NCBI GenBank assembly: GCA_013177795.1
Contig: JABLXY010000002.1
Coordinates: forward strand, 868,001 to 932,000
Reading direction: 5' to 3'
Length of the DNA stretch: 64,000 nt
Origin: Syntrophaceae bacterium
Lineage (GTDB): Bacteria > Desulfobacterota > Syntrophia > Syntrophales > UBA2192
The notes under the pieces were generated by a model. The model saw only the letters and a program-made list of their open reading frames with translations, had not been told where the DNA came from and did not search any database. Both the position numbers and the translations under genes were made by a program. Below, one piece after another: positions 25,766-32,336 of this stretch; position 1 is the first letter of the stretch; the number at the start of each line of letters is the position of its first letter.

Positions 25766-26401
25766 TCACGGGGAAGGGCACGGGGGTGCCTTTGTCTGAC
25801 GCCGCCGCCGGACCGCCACCAGGCCGATCAAGCCGCTGCCCAGCAGCCAGGCGGCAGGGGGCAGCGGCACGGCGTTGACGGCGACGGCGTCGAGTGCCGG
25901 GCCGTAGGCGTCGGTCTCGAGGCTCTCGAAGACCAGGGTTGTTGCATAGGCGCGGGCCGTGAAGACGAACTCCCGCGTGTCCCAGCCCATGGCAGTGCGG
26001 GTCTTTCCCGTCGTGTCGAAGGCGTAGTCGCCGGAGCCGATGCCGATGGCCGTAACCCGGAGATCCTTAATCGCCTCACCGCCGTCGGGGTTGCCCGCCA
26101 TGGCGAACGTCACCCGGTATGTCGTGCCGGGCACGGTGCCGAATTGCTGGGACAGCGATCCGGGGCCGTTGCCGCTGAGGTCTATGCTGCGGCTTCCCTC
26201 GGCGGGCTGCCAGTAGCTGTCGATCCAGTCGATGCTGTTGCCGCCGACGGCCCAATCGGAGAGTCTCATGTCCCCGTAATATAGGGTGCTGAAAACGCCG
26301 CCCGGGTAAGAGCCGTTCTCGAAGCTGCCGTTCAGGATGTCCGCGCCGGCAGGTGTTGCCAGCAGGGTGACGATGAGCGCGACGGTGAAGGGCTTCCGCA
26401 T
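25766..26401 (-). CDS. Choice-of-anchor C (DUF642-like) PEP-CTERM protein, copy A
   Basis: 211 residues from the ATG at 26401 with AGGAGGAGAACC upstream. Signal peptide MRKPFTVALIVTLLATPAGA. The body matches the choice-of-anchor C / DUF642 galactose-binding-like fold: ILNGSFENGSYPGG, SIDWIDSYWQPAEGSRSIDL, GTVPGTTYRVTFAMAGNPDG and LVFESLETDAYGPALDAVAV. Related plant and bacterial domains bind polysaccharides, so a matrix-binding role is plausible. The tail VPLPPAAWLLGSGLIGLVAV ends in RRRRQTKAPPCPSP, longer than usual after the basic cluster. It is a duplicate of the gene at 29294-29905. Confidence 0.88.
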   Translation of the reverse strand: MRKPFTVALIVTLLATPAGADILNGSFENGSYPGGVFSTLYYGDMRLSDWAVGGNSIDWIDSYWQPAEGSRSIDLSGNGPGSLSQQFGTVPGTTYRVTFAMAGNPDGGEAIKDLRVTAIGIGSGDYAFDTTGKTRTAMGWDTREFVFTARAYATTLVFESLETDAYGPALDAVAVNAVPLPPAAWLLGSGLIGLVAVRRRRQTKAPPCPSP

Positions 26402-26607
26402 GGTTCTCCTCCTTGCATGTCGGGAAGCGCGGCTGACGCCGGTCGAAGGTTTACGCCTTGCCGCGGCATTGCGCGGCCGGTGCCTTCGCGCCGATGAATG
26501 CATCGGCGGGGGCCACGGTCGGATGTGAGATGCCCATTATCGAAGGGGAATGTTCCGAACGTCCGATCGGCCGCACCCGGTCAATCGGTTGCACCGTGCG
26601 GGGAATG

Positions 26608-26623
26608 TGCAAGAATTATGCGA
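26608..26623 (-). promoter_or_regulatory. Putative sigma-54 promoter, copy A
   Basis: The minus strand reads TCGCATAATTCTTGCA: correct GC-to-GC spacing, with -24 GG changed to CG and a good -12 TTGCA. The duplicate locus has TCGCACGATTCTTGCG, nearer to TGGCACG-N4-TTGC. Conservation of the element in both copies supports it. No TGTAAA palindrome lies 65 bp upstream. Confidence 0.4.
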
Positions 26624-26930
26624 AAATGGGTGTCAGAGGCCGGCCTGCGAGGTGGCCGGAAAGGCTCTCGGGGCGCGGGTTTCCATGAGCAGGGTGGGGG
26701 CCTTTCCGCCGTTCCGCGTGTCCGGCAGGCGGCAGGGGTCGGAAAGCTGACGCCGCACACCGGGGAACTGCCGATTTCGAGGTTCGATGGACACGGCGCC
26801 ACGTGCCGTTGCCGCCGGCGGGAATCACGTATGAACCGGAAACTCTCCGATCATGGGTCTTTGGGGTCGTTCGGGAATCGGGACAGCAGCATCGTCACAA
26901 GGCCTGGTAGGTTTCGCCTGCGCTGCAAAA

Positions 26931-26960
26931 AAGAAGGCGGGGTTGCGGCCCCGCCTTCTT
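26931..26960 (-). terminator. Terminator downstream of the PEP-CTERM gene at 26983
   Basis: AAGAAGGCGGGG and CCCCGCCTTCTT form a 12-bp stem with a 6-base loop, followed on the minus strand by TTTTTTG. The A/T flanks make it work in both directions. Confidence 0.85.
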
Positions 26961-26982
26961 TCTTTCGGGTCGGGTGTGCGGG

Positions 26983-27582
26983 TTACCTCTTGAACCGGCG
27001 CAGCGCCACCAGCCCCAGCAGGCCCGAGACCAGGAGCCATGCCGTGGGCGGGACGGGGACCGGGGGACCGTAAAGGCCAAGGTGAGAGATCTCGCCCTTT
27101 TCCGTCCAGAAATTGATCAAATTAATCGTTTCTTTGCCGTCCCAATGCAGGGAGGTCAAATTGAACAGATACCACGAGGGTATGTGATTGCCATCTTTCA
27201 CGAAGAGATAAATGGGGCCCCACGTGATGGCGGGCTGCGGAGCACCGGCCCACTTTATTTCTGCGGATTCGTTGTCGTTAGAAAAAGTAGTCGTGTAGGA
27301 TGTTTGGTAAAGGCCTGTCGCAGGCGACGTGTTCGCGTCCTTTTTGTACAATTCAGAGAACACTCCGGTATACCCAACGATCGCCTTGATCGCATCGGCG
27401 TTCAGATTTGCGGTGCCTGTTCCTGCCCACCAGGTTGTTCCGTAACTGGGGTCGGAGCTGTAAAGCGGCGTATCGCTCCATGCATAGCTATGGGCATTTA
27501 TAACAAGCGATGCGTTTGCCTGGCCGGCGGCAAAACTGAAAACCAGCGCTGCTGCCAAGAGGACCCCTATTTTCTTTTTCAT
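26983..27582 (-). CDS. VPVP-type PEP-CTERM surface protein
   Basis: 199 residues from the ATG at 27582, which has AGGAGAAGGGAG just upstream; the ATG at 27606 lacks one. Signal peptide MKKKIGVLLAAALVFSFAAG. The body contains TSYTTTFSNDNESAEIKWAG, ITWGPIYLFVKDGNHIPSWY and HWDGKETINLINFWTEKGEI, then SHLGLYG just before the tail. The combination WxP-YLxVKDGNH-P-WYL-F and ISHL-LYG recurs in PEP-CTERM proteins of many anaerobes, but has no known activity. The tail is PVPVPPTAWLLVSGLLGLVA, ending LRRFKR. Confidence 0.85.
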   Translation of the reverse strand: MKKKIGVLLAAALVFSFAAGQANASLVINAHSYAWSDTPLYSSDPSYGTTWWAGTGTANLNADAIKAIVGYTGVFSELYKKDANTSPATGLYQTSYTTTFSNDNESAEIKWAGAPQPAITWGPIYLFVKDGNHIPSWYLFNLTSLHWDGKETINLINFWTEKGEISHLGLYGPPVPVPPTAWLLVSGLLGLVALRRFKR

Positions 27583-28179
27583 TCTCCCTTCTCCTGCAAG
27601 CTGCATATTTTCCGTAAACGGTGCTTATTGCTCGGTGCTCACGCACGACAAAGAATCAGTTATGACGGTTCCGTGAGTTCTACCCGGTCTGAGAGGCCGC
27701 CGCGTTCTTCGGACCATTTCTTGAGTCTCACCTGATTATGGCCAACCCGCTCAGGTCCGCGCCCACCACCCGGACCGGTTCGGATGTTTCCATCTCCACA
27801 TCGCCCCGCGCAATCGTGGGTGTAAGGCTGGGTTTCCGGTCAGTCGGCGGCAAACATCGCGCCCAGCCTGCCCCGCAGGCTAAAAGCATAAAAGGGCAAC
27901 AGAACGTTCCCTCTATCCGCAGTCCATAAGGAGTAAGTGCCTGGCTCCCCTGCCCATGGGTACCCTTCGCGGTATTTTCCAGAAATCGGCCATGCGATAA
28001 AAGCATGTTTTTTTGTCCGGAAGTAGACTTTTCATAATGTCCGTTTCGCTGACCCTGACGCGGCCGCCCTGCAGCGCGGGAAGTTCAAGACAGCATGTGT
28101 TTTCTGTCTCTGTGGCTCCAGGAATTGGTTGCGCAGGTTGCACAAGGTGCAGTTTGCGCATCAAAACGCGCTAAAAAAA
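27583..28179. other. Long leader between sigma-54-like promoter and the PEP-CTERM gene at 27582
   Basis: Nearly 600 bp on the minus strand between the promoter candidate at 28180-28195 and the ATG at 27582. It does not match the GEMM aptamer and I see no terminator. Two overlapping open frames (28164-27913 and 28006-27728) give proteins with no recognisable features. The leader may carry an unrecognised small gene or RNA. Confidence 0.4.
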
Positions 28180-28195
28180 TGCATAGGGTGAGCCA
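28180..28195 (-). promoter_or_regulatory. Putative sigma-54 promoter
   Basis: The minus strand reads TGGCTCACCCTATGCA, with GG and GC ten bases apart and a good TGCA at -12. It lies 64 bp downstream of the palindrome TGTAAATATTTTTTACA. Confidence 0.6.
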
Positions 28196-28259
28196 AGTTC
28201 TTAATACGTTGTTATTATTGAAAAAAGCATAAAATTGTCTTCCGGCCGTGACGCGGATT

Positions 28260-28276
28260 TGTAAAAAATATTTACA
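28260..28276 (-). promoter_or_regulatory. Putative activator site TGTAAA-N5-TTTACA
   Basis: Plus strand TGTAAAAAATATTTACA: six-base arms identical to those at 14652-14668 and the same 5-base spacer, with unrelated spacer sequence. The distance to the sigma-54-like box is 64 bp, against 65 bp there. Confidence 0.6.
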
Positions 28277-28439
28277 TGATTGCGGCGTCTTTATGCCACT
28301 GATGCAACCAAAGTTATCAACAGCTTCGATTTCGCAAAAAAATTCCCATCGCTTCAGGAATGTAAAAGATGCCGACAAATACGGCTCTTCTTTCGGTTTG
28401 GCCGCCCCTGCCCCGGATGGCGCGAGAAAAATTTTGCAC

Positions 28440-28466
28440 AAAAAGGGCGCTCACGGCGCCCTTTTT
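28440..28466 (-). terminator. Terminator of the PEP-CTERM gene at 28474
   Basis: AAAAAGGGCGC and GCGCCCTTTTT form a perfect 11-bp stem with a 5-base loop. It lies 7 bp beyond the stop codon and can act in both directions. Confidence 0.85.
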
Positions 28467-28473
28467 CGACTGA

Positions 28474-29160
28474 CTATTTCTTGAATCTTCGCCTGAATGC
28501 GACCAGCCCGAGCAGGCCCGAGCCAAGGAGCCAGAGAGCCCCGGGGATGGGGACGGGATTGCCCTCCACGTTGATGCTGTATGTCCGTGGGCCGCCATCG
28601 CTGAAGAGGCTCAGGGCAAGCGTGCCGCCGATTCCCGGCGGTACGGCGCCCTCGGCGGGCCAGTACCAGTGCGTGTTGTTTCCGCCGTCAGAATAGCCGA
28701 TCACTCCCCCCGGGGGGTAGTAATTATCCCCTTGGGCAATCTTGGGGTAATACCAGCCGATGATGTCGTTCTTCTGTACGGCAATCCCCGGCAGGTTGAA
28801 ATGATAGAATCGGTCCCACTGGCTGACGGTTTCCATGGGGCTCATGCCGACGACAATGTAGTCTGACCCGCTCTGCCGAAAGATGACCAGCTGGACGTTC
28901 CGGGCTGACGAGTCCGGCTGTGACGGCTCGAGCTTGTAGTACTGCTTTGCATAGATGTTCCAGCCGGTGAGGGTCCCGTCCGCCGAAACCCTTGACGTCA
29001 GATCGACGAAGATGATGCCTGATGCCCCGTCGCGCGTCTCAGGGTTCTGGCTGAGCGGGTCCTGTCCGCCCATAATGAGCGCCGCCCCGGCCGTGACAGC
29101 GCCCAGATGAACCGCGGCGAGGGCCGCCAGGAGAATCCATACGTGATTGATGCGCCTCAT
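28474..29160 (-). CDS. VPIP-type PEP-CTERM surface protein
   Basis: 228 residues. Signal peptide MRRINHVWILLAALAAVHLG to about residue 27. The body contains GASGIIFVDLTSRVSADGTL, GWNIYAKQYYKLEPSQPDSS, LVIFRQSGSDYIVVGMSPME and IIGWYYPKIAQGDNYYPPGG. This looks like a jelly-roll domain that binds a ligand or glycan, but no family is obvious. The tail is NPVPIPGALWLLGSGLLGLV with AFRRRFKK. It is followed immediately by a strong bidirectional terminator. It starts 133 bp downstream of the copy-B anchor-C gene and may be co-transcribed with it. Confidence 0.85.
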   Translation of the reverse strand: MRRINHVWILLAALAAVHLGAVTAGAALIMGGQDPLSQNPETRDGASGIIFVDLTSRVSADGTLTGWNIYAKQYYKLEPSQPDSSARNVQLVIFRQSGSDYIVVGMSPMETVSQWDRFYHFNLPGIAVQKNDIIGWYYPKIAQGDNYYPPGGVIGYSDGGNNTHWYWPAEGAVPPGIGGTLALSLFSDGGPRTYSINVEGNPVPIPGALWLLGSGLLGLVAFRRRFKK

Positions 29161-29293
29161 GCGACCTCCTCCTTTGTGTATGCGTTGCGCCTCCCTCTCT
29201 ATTCCGCTGATGCCGAAAAGCCGAATTGTTCGCGTTCCGCATGCGCCGGGCGGCGTGCTCTCCGGGGCGGTGCCGATACAGGCCGGTTGTCCG

Positions 29294-29905
29294 TTACCGG
29301 GTGCGGCGGCGCCCGATTACCACAAGTCCTACCAGTCCCGAGCCCAGGAGCCAGAGAGCGCCGGGGATCGGGACGACGTTGACGGCGACGGCGTCGAGTG
29401 CCGGGCCGTAGGCGTTGCTCTCGAGGCTCTCGAAGACCAGGGTCGTTACAGTGTTGCGGGCCGTGAAGACGAAATCCCGCGTGTCCCAGCCCATGGCAGT
29501 GAGGGTCTTTCCCGTCGTGTTGAAGGCGTAGACGCCGGAGCCAATGCCGACGGCTGTAACCCGGAGATCCTTAATCGCATCACCGCCGGCGGGGTTGCCC
29601 GCCATGGCGAACGTCACCCGGTATGTCGTGCCGGGCACGGTATCGAATTGCTGGGACAGCGACCCGGGGCCGTTGCCGCTCAGGTCTATGCTGCGGCTGC
29701 CCACGGCGGGTTGCCAGTAGCTGTCGATCCAGTCGATGCTGTCGCCGCCGACGATCCAACCGTTGATGGCGGTACTGCCGGCATACAGGGTGCTGAAGGC
29801 GCCCCCGGAATAGGTGCCGAGCTCGAAACTGCCGTTCAGGATGGCAGCGCCGGCAGGTGTTGCGATCAGGGAGACGAAGAGTGCGACAATCAGGAGCTTC
29901 CGCAT
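29294..29905 (-). CDS. Choice-of-anchor C (DUF642-like) PEP-CTERM protein, copy B
   Basis: 203 residues from the ATG at 29905 with AGGAGGAAAACC upstream. Signal peptide MRKLLIVALFVSLIATPAGA. The body is the same as copy A in nearly every motif: ILNGSFELGTYSGG, SIDWIDSYWQPAVGSRSIDL, DTVPGTTYRVTFAMAGNPAG and LVFESLESNAYGPALDAVAV. The tail differs: VVPIPGALWLLGSGLVGLVV with IGRRRTR and a normal end. So bodies are duplicated while the sorting tails are of the two types (VPIPGA and VPLPPA) seen elsewhere in the island. That suggests tails are exchanged separately from bodies. Confidence 0.88.
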   Translation of the reverse strand: MRKLLIVALFVSLIATPAGAAILNGSFELGTYSGGAFSTLYAGSTAINGWIVGGDSIDWIDSYWQPAVGSRSIDLSGNGPGSLSQQFDTVPGTTYRVTFAMAGNPAGGDAIKDLRVTAVGIGSGVYAFNTTGKTLTAMGWDTRDFVFTARNTVTTLVFESLESNAYGPALDAVAVNVVPIPGALWLLGSGLVGLVVIGRRRTR

Positions 29906-30573
29906 GGTTTTCCTCCTCTGCTTATCGGGAAGCGCGGCTGACGCCGGTCGAAGATTTGCGCCTTGCCGCGGCATCGCGCGGTCCTGCTGCAGTCTATCCG
30001 AAATCGACGGCTGTGGATTGTACTCCGAACCTTCCGCGACGCATGCTAGCCAAGCGTTTCCGGAAAAGCAATACGGAAAAATCATGAAAATAGCGTTTCC
30101 GGCCTACGAAAAAAGCATGACTCGAATCCGGCCGTAACCGGCTCCCACGGCCTTTCATCCTCAGGCTGCATTCGGGCATCAGGAAAGAGCCGGACGGTCC
30201 GTCCCGCCGCCGGTTCACCCGCCGACGCACGGCCGGGCCCGGCGGTCTTCGGTCTCGTGATCGGTTGTCAGGTCTCGCTGGTCCAGGTGGAGTGTCCGAT
30301 CGTCGAATCGCCTGCACCGTGGCGATTCAATGCACCGCTGTTTTGATACGCAAGAATCGTGCGAAAAAGGCGTCGGATGCGGTCAGGCGGGGTGGCCGGA
30401 AACTCTTGCTGGGCGCGGGTTTCCGGGCGCCTCAGGGGGCGGCGTTCGACCGGCACGCACGGCCCAGCGCGAAAAACGTCAAGGTATTGACAGAGAGCGG
30501 CTTCGGGGCGTCGGTTTCCCGTCGCATCGGGGACGCTGTTGACCAAGTTGACTGGCTATCCCGTCCGCACATC
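29906..30573. other. Upstream region of copy B
   Basis: About 670 bp without a convincing gene. Its gene-proximal part and the part around 30240-30430 resemble the region upstream of copy A, with an extra 200 bp or so in between. It holds the promoter candidate at 30349-30364 and, from about 30503, degenerate pieces of the GGGGACGT palindrome family that lead into the full element at 30574. Confidence 0.5.
30349..30364 (-). promoter_or_regulatory. Putative sigma-54 promoter, copy B
   Basis: The minus strand reads TCGCACGATTCTTGCG, matching TGGCACG-N4-TTGC except for C in place of the first G and the last base. The ATG it would serve is about 440 bp away, a long leader compared with 207 bp for copy A. 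Confidence 0.45.
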
Positions 30574-30652
30574 GGGGACGTTGGTAACAAATTAGACAAA
30601 CTGCAGAAAGGGCGTGGGGCATGACTTTGTCTAATTAGTTGCCGACGTCCCC
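30574..30652. repeat. GGGGACGT inverted repeat (REP-like element), copy 1
   Basis: GGGGACGTTGGTAACAAATT, then AGACAAA, and TTTGTCTAATTAGTTGCCGA with CGTCCCC form a long hairpin of about 79 bp. It ends four bases before the stop codon of the AttH-like gene, so it may serve as that operon's terminator. Relatives lie at 35499-35608 and 39214-39297. Elements with this GGGGACGT core are the kind mobilised by REP-associated tyrosine transposases; no such transposase is in the window. Confidence 0.8.
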
Positions 30653-30656
30653 GGTC

Positions 30657-31781
30657 CTAGAACAGGCCGCCCAGGCTGCCGGCGTAGCCCGTCATCTCCA
30701 CGTAGCCCTCGCAGGTGACGGGGCTGCCCCCGGAGGTTCCCCTCCCGTCGACGGCCCCCTCCCAGTAGGTCACGCCCGTCGAGCCCTCCGTGATCAATTC
30801 CTGGGCGGCGACGAGCGGCGCGAGCTGCAGGTCGATGCCGGCCGTGGGGATGCGGATGTGCCAGCGGCTGGGGTACTTCCCGCCGCTTCTCGGGCTCGTC
30901 CAGGTTGCGAGGGCCTCGACGCGGATCTCGTCGAGCGTCAGGTGCCTCGACCGGCCGTCGGCCTCCACGAGGGTGCCCGAGGATTCCTTTTCCACCGTAC
31001 CGTCCTTCTTCCGCAGGAAGTACAGCATCAGGTCCCGGCCGTCGGAGAGGTGGATCGAGAACCAGTCCCAGCCGACCTGGTCCTTCGTGAGGGCGTTGGA
31101 GCTGAACTCCTGATCGAACCAGCTCACCCCCTGCACGGGCACGGGTCTCTGGGAGGCCGGCGTCCGGATCGTTCCCGCCGCGGCCAGGTCGGTGAAGGAA
31201 TAGTAGTAGGAGGCCTGGCCCTTGCCGGGCCCCTTGCGGCTGAGGCCCCTGTCGCCATGGAGGACCAGAAGCTTGCGCGGCGCGAGATCGAGCGAAAGCT
31301 CCATCTCCCCGTGCCGCGCGCGGATCGCGATTCGGTCCCCCGTCATCCTGGCCGACCAGCCGAGGTTCCAGACGTTCATGCCGCCGGTCTGGGCGCCGGC
31401 AAGCCCCGGGCCCGACCGGGTGATCTGCTCGGCATAGTGGAAGGCGCCGTTGCGGGCGTCGGTGAGGGCGAAGTGCGCGGGGTAGAGATCGCGCAGCGAC
31501 CAGGGGTTGCCGGGGTCGGAGGGCTTCATGCGCACGCCCTGCCGGAAGAAGGTGAGCTGGTAGCCGTAGCGGTTCCCCGCCGCGTCGCGCAGGTTTCCCG
31601 TGAAGTACCACCACTCGGTGCGGAACTCCGGGTGCGCGCCGTGGTCCCGCGGGAAGCTCCAGTGCCAGGGGCCGGCGGCCTGCCTCCAGTCCTCTGCGGC
31701 GTGCGCAGGGGTGCCGATGGGGAGGACCAGGGCGATGATCAGCGAGAAAAGGATGGGGAGCACGGGCAATATTGCAGACAT
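30657..31781 (-). CDS. AttH / carotenoid-1,2-hydratase-like lipocalin-fold exported protein
   Basis: 374 residues from the ATG at 31781, chosen because the signal peptide (MSAILPVLPILFSLIIALVL to about residue 28) begins there. The mature part starts WHWSFPRDHGAHPEFRTEWW and continues WYFTGNLRDAAGNRYGYQLT, the signature of the AttH/CrtC family, then WSARMTGDRIAIRARHGEME and WFDQEFSSNALTKDQVGWDW. Proteins of this family are double lipocalin folds; in Att-type operons AttH works with an FtsX-like ABC transporter, probably handling a lipophilic molecule. Here permease and ATPase genes lie upstream on the same strand, with a HicAB pair in between. Confidence 0.88.
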   Translation of the reverse strand: MSAILPVLPILFSLIIALVLPIGTPAHAAEDWRQAAGPWHWSFPRDHGAHPEFRTEWWYFTGNLRDAAGNRYGYQLTFFRQGVRMKPSDPGNPWSLRDLYPAHFALTDARNGAFHYAEQITRSGPGLAGAQTGGMNVWNLGWSARMTGDRIAIRARHGEMELSLDLAPRKLLVLHGDRGLSRKGPGKGQASYYYSFTDLAAAGTIRTPASQRPVPVQGVSWFDQEFSSNALTKDQVGWDWFSIHLSDGRDLMLYFLRKKDGTVEKESSGTLVEADGRSRHLTLDEIRVEALATWTSPRSGGKYPSRWHIRIPTAGIDLQLAPLVAAQELITEGSTGVTYWEGAVDGRGTSGGSPVTCEGYVEMTGYAGSLGGLF

Positions 31782-31831
31782 CTCCGGCGGTCTGGCTCGC
31801 AATGTCCTTTTTCTTGAAAGGGATGATGTTG

Positions 31832-32050
31832 CTACTCGAAATCCGCTCTGCTCAGGCCGGATTGTCGAATGATGGACAGGAGGGTACCCGTCAGAATTTC
31901 TCTGTGGTCCGGCACGGGGACGGTTTTGGTTGTGGTCCAATCTTTTTTCTGCATCACGATGTGGCTTCCCCGACGCCGGACTTCTGAAAATCCGTGTCTC
32001 GCGGGGATCGCACAGACTTCTTTTCCGGAAAGGAGGGGGAGCTTAGGCAA
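31832..32050 (-). CDS. hicA: HicA mRNA interferase toxin
   Basis: A 72-residue HicA. It has the compact double-stranded-RNA-binding-like fold pattern [20 protein letters not shown], then [12 protein letters not shown] with the catalytic histidine in GSH, then [20 protein letters not shown]. It overlaps the end of hicB by 8 bp. The order hicB-hicA on this strand is reversed relative to many hicAB operons but is known. It cleaves mRNA when HicB is lost. Confidence 0.88.
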   Translation of the reverse strand: MPKLPLLSGKEVCAIPARHGFSEVRRRGSHIVMQKKDWTTTKTVPVPDHREILTGTLLSIIRQSGLSRADFE

Positions 32051-32270
32051 GAGTTGCGACCTCTATGCTCGTGACGAATATCTCATCCTGGAACCGCTCG
32101 TTGATTTCTTCTTCGGAGGCACATTCCAGGAAAAGGGACACGGCCTCTTTGAGGTTCGCCTTGGCCTGTTCGATCGTTTCCCCCTGGCTGGCGATGTCGA
32201 ACTCGGGGCACAGGGCCACGTAACGGCCCTTTTCCCCTTTCTCGATGATGGCAGTCAGCTGTCGTCTCAT
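32043..32270 (-). CDS. hicB: HicB antitoxin
   Basis: A 75-residue HicB with the partial RNase-H-like fold: [40 protein letters not shown] and [14 protein letters not shown]. It is a short form without a clear C-terminal DNA-binding domain, which some HicB proteins lack. A strong ribosome site (AAGGAGGCG) precedes the ATG. The pair occupies the gap between the ABC permease and the AttH-like gene, interrupting what is otherwise a conserved operon order. Confidence 0.88.
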   Translation of the reverse strand: MRRQLTAIIEKGEKGRYVALCPEFDIASQGETIEQAKANLKEAVSLFLECASEEEINERFQDEIFVTSIEVATLA

Positions 32271-32336
32271 GTCTTTCTCACGCCTCCTTGCAGCCGAACG
32301 ATAGCACGTCCGCGCGTCAGCGACAAGCGACTCGTT

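Larger units (their letters stand above)
26402..26982. other. Upstream region of copy A: leader, sigma-54-like promoter, terminator of this strand's next gene
   Basis: 580 bp with no convincing gene. The part near the gene (about 26402-26700) is duplicated upstream of copy B. It carries the promoter candidate at 26608-26623. The far end carries the terminator at 26931-26960. The rest is GC-rich and hairpin-prone. Confidence 0.5.

Noticed and set aside
27728-28164. Overlapping open frames in the leader of the PEP-CTERM gene as small genes
   Set aside because: No ribosome site, no recognisable domain, and the frames overlap each other. They are kept only as a note in the leader entry.
28284-28300. 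Additional sigma-54 box (TGCCACTGATGCAACC) on the minus strand
   Set aside because: The GG-to-GC distance is 11 rather than 10, and no palindrome lies at the conserved upstream distance.
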